Assembly (NCBI RefSeq): GCF_004362055.1
Contig: NZ_SNXB01000002.1
Coordinates: forward strand, 62,001 to 126,000
From: Flavobacterium sp. 245
GTDB taxonomy: Bacteria; Bacteroidota; Bacteroidia; Flavobacteriales; Flavobacteriaceae
Direction of reading: 5' to 3'
DNA length: 64,000 bases
Below, in pieces: positions 61,079 to 64,000 of this stretch. The translations under genes were made by a program, and so were the position numbers. Each line of letters begins with the position of its first letter. Position 1 is the first letter of the stretch. The notes beneath the pieces were generated by a model, which saw only the letters and a list, made by a program, of their open reading frames with translations, searched no databases and had not been told where the DNA came from.

Positions 61079-62011
61079 TTAATTAAGAGTTAATTCTCCT
61101 AAAATTTCTTCATATAAAAATGGTCCGCCCGGATATGTAGCGGTATAATCCAGATTCATCCATACCTGACCGCGTTCGTCGATGTGATAATGTATTTTTT
61201 TGCCATAACTTTCTTTGACAAAAAGTACATTTTTTATAAGAAAATTGACTTTCTCCAAATCAATTAAAGAACCTATTAAAATTTCAGGATAAATATGCCC
61301 TTTGGTATGAATTAGCCTTGGTGTGCCACCAATAGAACGAATTGCTGCCGCCATTAAAATAGAATGATCGTCACAGTCTCCAGAAAAATACTGCAAAGAT
61401 TCACTTGCAGTTGCAATATAATCGCCTTCTTTTGGATCATTTACATAATTCCATCGGCTATTTATTTCTTTAAAAACGGCAAAACATTGAATTGTAGTTC
61501 GATAGTCAGAATATCCTCTAATGCCTTTAAAATGCTTTGTTGTTGCCATGATAGCAAAATTTCGAACCTTCGGATTCTGATATTCTATTGCATTTATAAT
61601 TTTTGTTTTATTTGGAAAAGGGAGCAGTTTTGCCACAATAATATCTTGCGGAAAAGGATTATCAGACATGGTATAAATCATCGAATTATAGTCTTCAGAA
61701 ATCTCACTGAAACCATAATTTCCTATCACACTGCCATAAAATAACACCAGCAAGTAAACAGCAACACATAATATAATTATGGTTCGCAAAAGCATCAGCA
61801 GAAAAAATACGGCAGCAAAAACAAATAAAAAAATAAACACACGATCTAAATTGAAGGTCCAATTTAAATCGCGCAGATTTTGATGCAGAATGATGAATAT
61901 CGGGATTGTAATTAAAAGACTTAAAACCATAATAATAACCCTATCCCAAGGTGATTTCACCTGTAATTTGGATTTTAATTGCGGAAAGTCAATTTTAGGG
62001 AAATTCATCAT
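61079..62011 (-). CDS. Membrane protein with transglutaminase-like domain
   Basis: A 310-residue protein. Residues about 25-105 contain three hydrophobic helices (VIIMVLSLLITIPIFIILHQ, FIFLFVFAAVFFLLMLL, IIILCVAVYLLVLFYGSVI). The later part is a transglutaminase-like domain: the catalytic Cys in YFSGDCDDHSILMAAAIRSI, His in HTKGHIYPEI and Asp in NLDYTATYPGG complete the Cys-His-Asp triad. It may cleave or cross-link peptides at the membrane. It lies 18 bases after the solute-binding-fold gene, in the same operon. Confidence 0.85.
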   Translation of the reverse strand: MMNFPKIDFPQLKSKLQVKSPWDRVIIMVLSLLITIPIFIILHQNLRDLNWTFNLDRVFIFLFVFAAVFFLLMLLRTIIILCVAVYLLVLFYGSVIGNYGFSEISEDYNSMIYTMSDNPFPQDIIVAKLLPFPNKTKIINAIEYQNPKVRNFAIMATTKHFKGIRGYSDYRTTIQCFAVFKEINSRWNYVNDPKEGDYIATASESLQYFSGDCDDHSILMAAAIRSIGGTPRLIHTKGHIYPEILIGSLIDLEKVNFLIKNVLFVKESYGKKIHYHIDERGQVWMNLDYTATYPGGPFLYEEILGELTLN

Positions 62012-62029
62012 AAAAAATCAAAGCAGATT

Positions 62030-62881
62030 TTACAGCGCTTTTACCGTTTCAACAAAAGTACTTTTTTTATCAATAATTCCCAGATCAAATAATTGATTTT
62101 GAATTTTAATAAATGCTTTCTCGCTTAAATGTTTTTGAGACCACTGCGTTAGTTTTAACCATTCTTGAATATCTTCAATTTTTTGGTTAAAAAGCTCTGC
62201 TAAAGTTTTATCAATTTCCGGAATTTCGGCAAAATCGTGTGTTGTTTTATTGATGATTTCAAGGATTTTTTCAACCACTTTTGGATTTTTTTTCAAAAAT
62301 TCATCACGAACCGTAATAACAAATGAAGGCCATGGAGTAGGGCAGTCGCCAACTCGTCTGAAAATACCTTTGTCAACAAGTGGTTTTGTCATAAAACGTT
62401 CCCACATAAAATAATCTGCTGTACCATTTGTCAAGGCTTCGACAGCGCCATCAATTGTATTGATAATTTCAAATTGAAGATCATCAGATTCCCAGCCTTG
62501 TTCCGCTGCATTGACATAGGCCATTAACTGGGACCCTGACCCAATTCTTGAAATTGCCACTTTTTTGTTTTCTAAATCTTTTACGGTTTGAAAATCTGAT
62601 TTTGCAGCTACGTGAATTCCCCAAATTAAAGGAGACTGAACATAAATTTGGACAATTTTACTCGGATTTCCAGCTAGAATATCTTTGACAATTCCTTCTG
62701 TCAAAATAACGGCAATATCAGCTTCACCACTTCGCAGCATCTGGCACATTTTGCCTGTACCTTCTGGAATATCCTTCCATTGCAAATCAATATTTTCTGC
62801 TTCAAATTCGCCATTTTCAATGCATAAATGCCATGGCAAATTGAAGTGTTCGGGAACACCTACAATATTTACAGTTTTCAT
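62030..62881 (-). CDS. Solute-binding-fold protein (type 2 periplasmic binding domain), no signal peptide
   Basis: A 283-residue protein of the type 2 periplasmic-binding fold: VGVPEHFNLPWHLCIENGEF, DIPEGTGKMCQMLRSGEADI, AVILTEGIVKDI, DLENKKVAISRIGSGSQLMA and GTADYFMWE follow the ABC substrate-binding/NMT1-like pattern. There is no N-terminal signal peptide, so it stays in the cytosol as written, and no transporter genes are near. It might be an enzyme of the same fold. Operon with the transglutaminase-like gene downstream. Confidence 0.82.
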   Translation of the reverse strand: MKTVNIVGVPEHFNLPWHLCIENGEFEAENIDLQWKDIPEGTGKMCQMLRSGEADIAVILTEGIVKDILAGNPSKIVQIYVQSPLIWGIHVAAKSDFQTVKDLENKKVAISRIGSGSQLMAYVNAAEQGWESDDLQFEIINTIDGAVEALTNGTADYFMWERFMTKPLVDKGIFRRVGDCPTPWPSFVITVRDEFLKKNPKVVEKILEIINKTTHDFAEIPEIDKTLAELFNQKIEDIQEWLKLTQWSQKHLSEKAFIKIQNQLFDLGIIDKKSTFVETVKAL

Positions 62882-62931
62882 TACAGTTTAAGTTTAAGTT
62901 AAGTTGGTATGCGTATTTTAAGTTTGTTTGT

Positions 62932-63405
62932 TTAGTTTTTTAATAAATCAGCTCGGTGTTTTTCAGAAATGTACGGTTCTGCAAATTCTATTACTGATTG
63001 GTCTTCATATCCAATTAAAACATTTTTAACAATCGCATAATCAACATCTCTCACAATTTCGACTGCCAAGAATGTATCATTCAGACTTTCAGATATGCAA
63101 TTAATAGCTTGAAGCTTCTCGCTAATTATTTCTTTATCAAAACCGCCTTCTAAAATTAATATCTGAACAATGGAATTACCTGAATGCTCAATAGTTTCTT
63201 TATAAACCAGCTTTTTTTCTTCTTCCTCATATTCGGCATAAAACAAATCTCCTGTTGCAATTGATGCCCCAAAAAACGGAATATTATCCAATCTGAAAAA
63301 ACCTTTTTCAAGATTAATAATTTCGGCCCACATTGTTTCTGAAACGGTTTCTTCTAAAAAACTGCTATAATATTTAAATAAGATTTTTGTATGTCTTTCC
63401 TGCAT
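62932..63405 (-). CDS. DUF4265 domain protein
   Basis: A 157-residue protein matching DUF4265 by its opening HTKILFKYYSSFLEETVSET followed by MWAEIINLEKGFFRLDNIPFF and GASIATGDLFYAEYEEEE. The function is unknown; in other bacteria the domain appears in small cytosolic proteins sometimes linked with toxin or immunity loci, which I cannot confirm here. Its start codon overlaps the end of the upstream VOC gene by one base, so the two are translated together. Confidence 0.75.
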   Translation of the reverse strand: MQERHTKILFKYYSSFLEETVSETMWAEIINLEKGFFRLDNIPFFGASIATGDLFYAEYEEEEKKLVYKETIEHSGNSIVQILILEGGFDKEIISEKLQAINCISESLNDTFLAVEIVRDVDYAIVKNVLIGYEDQSVIEFAEPYISEKHRADLLKN

Positions 63406-63797
63406 TATTCAATTTCGCTGATTACAGCTTTTAAGGGTGATATAACAATACGATAACCATCTGGATCCTGAATCATTTTTCCGTTTTCATTCCAAAATGG
63501 ATTAGTTGCAGTTATAGTTGAGATATTTAAATGTATAAGTCTACTTATCAAGTCATTATAATCTGCTATTACTTTTGGATATAGCACAATAACATCATCT
63601 TCATCAAAAATATGTTTCGCTACAGATTCTGATTGAGTAAATTCAAAATGCCAGTCTAAACCTGATTTTCCAATAAAAATACCATTGTAATTATTGTGAT
63701 TTTGAAACTCTCCTAATTGTTCAAAGCCAAGTACATTTACGTAAAAATCTTCAATTCTTTTTAAATCATTGGTATGTCTTGCTACTCTTAAAAACAT
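63405..63797 (-). CDS. VOC-family protein
   Basis: A 130-residue protein with the VOC pattern: ARHTNDLKRIEDFYVNVLGF at the start, HNNYNGIFIGKSGLDWHFEF, and WNENGKMIQDPDGYRIVISP at the end. The last metal-ligand position is Arg-Ile rather than the usual Glu, so it may lack a metal. Second VOC protein in the window. It lies 4 bases from the partial DinB-like gene and overlaps the DUF4265 gene. Confidence 0.85.
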   Translation of the reverse strand: MFLRVARHTNDLKRIEDFYVNVLGFEQLGEFQNHNNYNGIFIGKSGLDWHFEFTQSESVAKHIFDEDDVIVLYPKVIADYNDLISRLIHLNISTITATNPFWNENGKMIQDPDGYRIVISPLKAVISEIE

Positions 63798-63800
63798 AAA

Positions 63801-64000
63801 TTACGATTTTATTTGATTGACATGATGCACTAAATGTTCAACGTAATCCGTCATTAGAAACTTTAAATCAATAACTGATTCATCAGCCAATACAATTTTA
63901 TAATCCAATGCTTTTTGATCAACCGATTTCATGATTCTAACAATTTGTCTGTTTACCGAAAACCACAATTGCGTTAATTCAGCAATAGGAATTGTTTGGT
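63801..64000 (-). CDS. DinB-like protein, C-terminal part (runs off the window)
   Basis: The minus-strand frame is open from the window edge to the TAA at 63801-63803, giving 66 residues. The visible piece contains LTQLWFSVNRQIVRIM and the end FLMTDYVEHLVHHVNQIKS, whose closing His-x-x-x-His-His region is the typical metal-ligand end of DinB/YfiT four-helix proteins. The start lies outside. It heads the minus-strand operon with the VOC and DUF4265 genes. Confidence 0.75.
   Translation of the reverse strand, partial: QTIPIAELTQLWFSVNRQIVRIMKSVDQKALDYKIVLADESVIDLKFLMTDYVEHLVHHVNQIKS

Noticed and set aside
1..64000. CRISPR array, prophage or insertion sequence
   Set aside because: No regularly spaced direct repeats, integrase, transposase or phage structural genes are visible in the window.

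Overview
The window looks like chromosomal DNA from a Flavobacterium-like member of the Bacteroidota. The evidence is low G+C, no Shine-Dalgarno pattern before most starts, several promoter boxes of the Bacteroidota type (TTG/TTTG, then 17-19 bases, then TAnnTTTG), a menaquinone pathway, MSCRAMM-free Flavobacteriia housekeeping families (DUF2853, CvfB, DUF3667, a YpdA reductase) and many short palindromic intergenic repeats. Most of it is ordinary housekeeping sequence. There is no prophage, CRISPR array, insertion sequence or rRNA operon.

Layout. 1-3.6 kb: the 3' part of a CcsA-type cytochrome c biogenesis gene, then on the minus strand a DUF3667 protein, a DoxX-like protein and an ECF sigma/anti-sigma pair. 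3.6-4.5 kb: a sparse stretch with a small, possibly frameshifted membrane ORF and a strong orphan terminator. 4.5-7 kb: exported glutathione peroxidase, a PAT-like acetyltransferase and an exported thioredoxin-like protein. 7.2-17.5 kb: a plus-strand block with menD, menB, menA and menC, interspersed with DUF2853, CvfB, an MBL-fold hydrolase, a TPR protein and, on the opposite strand, an M28 peptidase. 17.6-24.7 kb: an OmpA-like protein with a helix-hairpin-helix partner, a CYTH protein, then YpdA, SelO, MsrA and a class V aminotransferase. 24.7-30.4 kb: a palindromic repeat and a structured RNA-like element, an APC permease, small exported proteins, an M23 peptidase, a spermidine-synthase-fold protein and an acyltransferase.

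30.4-33 kb holds an XRE-type regulator divergent from an M14 carboxypeptidase; the intergenic region carries six copies of a TTTACAnnTGTAAA palindrome sitting on both promoters, followed by an Lrp/AsnC regulator. 33-44.2 kb: PEP carboxylase, DinB, RecQ, an Asp-rich protein, a deoxyhypusine-synthase-like enzyme next to arginine decarboxylase (polyamine metabolism), a 59-residue ORF, AroB and proline dehydrogenase. 44.3-46.1 kb: an ABC exporter.

46.3-47.8 kb is the most unusual part. An intact tRNA-Val(TAC) is followed by a small GIY-YIG nuclease gene, whose stop codon lies inside a second, damaged tRNA-like sequence sharing 30 identical 3' bases with tRNA-Val. About 0.8 kb further on there is a third, eroded copy of the same arrangement: a tRNA 3' scrap, the same palindromic terminator and a broken GIY-YIG gene. 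This suggests repeated integration or duplication of a small nuclease-tRNA unit.

47.9-64 kb is accessory-like: an M28 peptidase, an NTF2-DJ-1/PfpI fusion, a GNAT protein resembling the N-acetylglutamate synthase of Bacteroidota arginine clusters, a PQQ-type beta-propeller protein, methyltransferases, a ChrB-AraC fusion regulator, VOC proteins, a PepSY-like protein, a family 2 glycosyltransferase, a serine hydrolase lipoprotein, a transglutaminase-like membrane protein, a solute-binding-fold protein, DUF4265 and the 3' end of a DinB-family gene running off the window.
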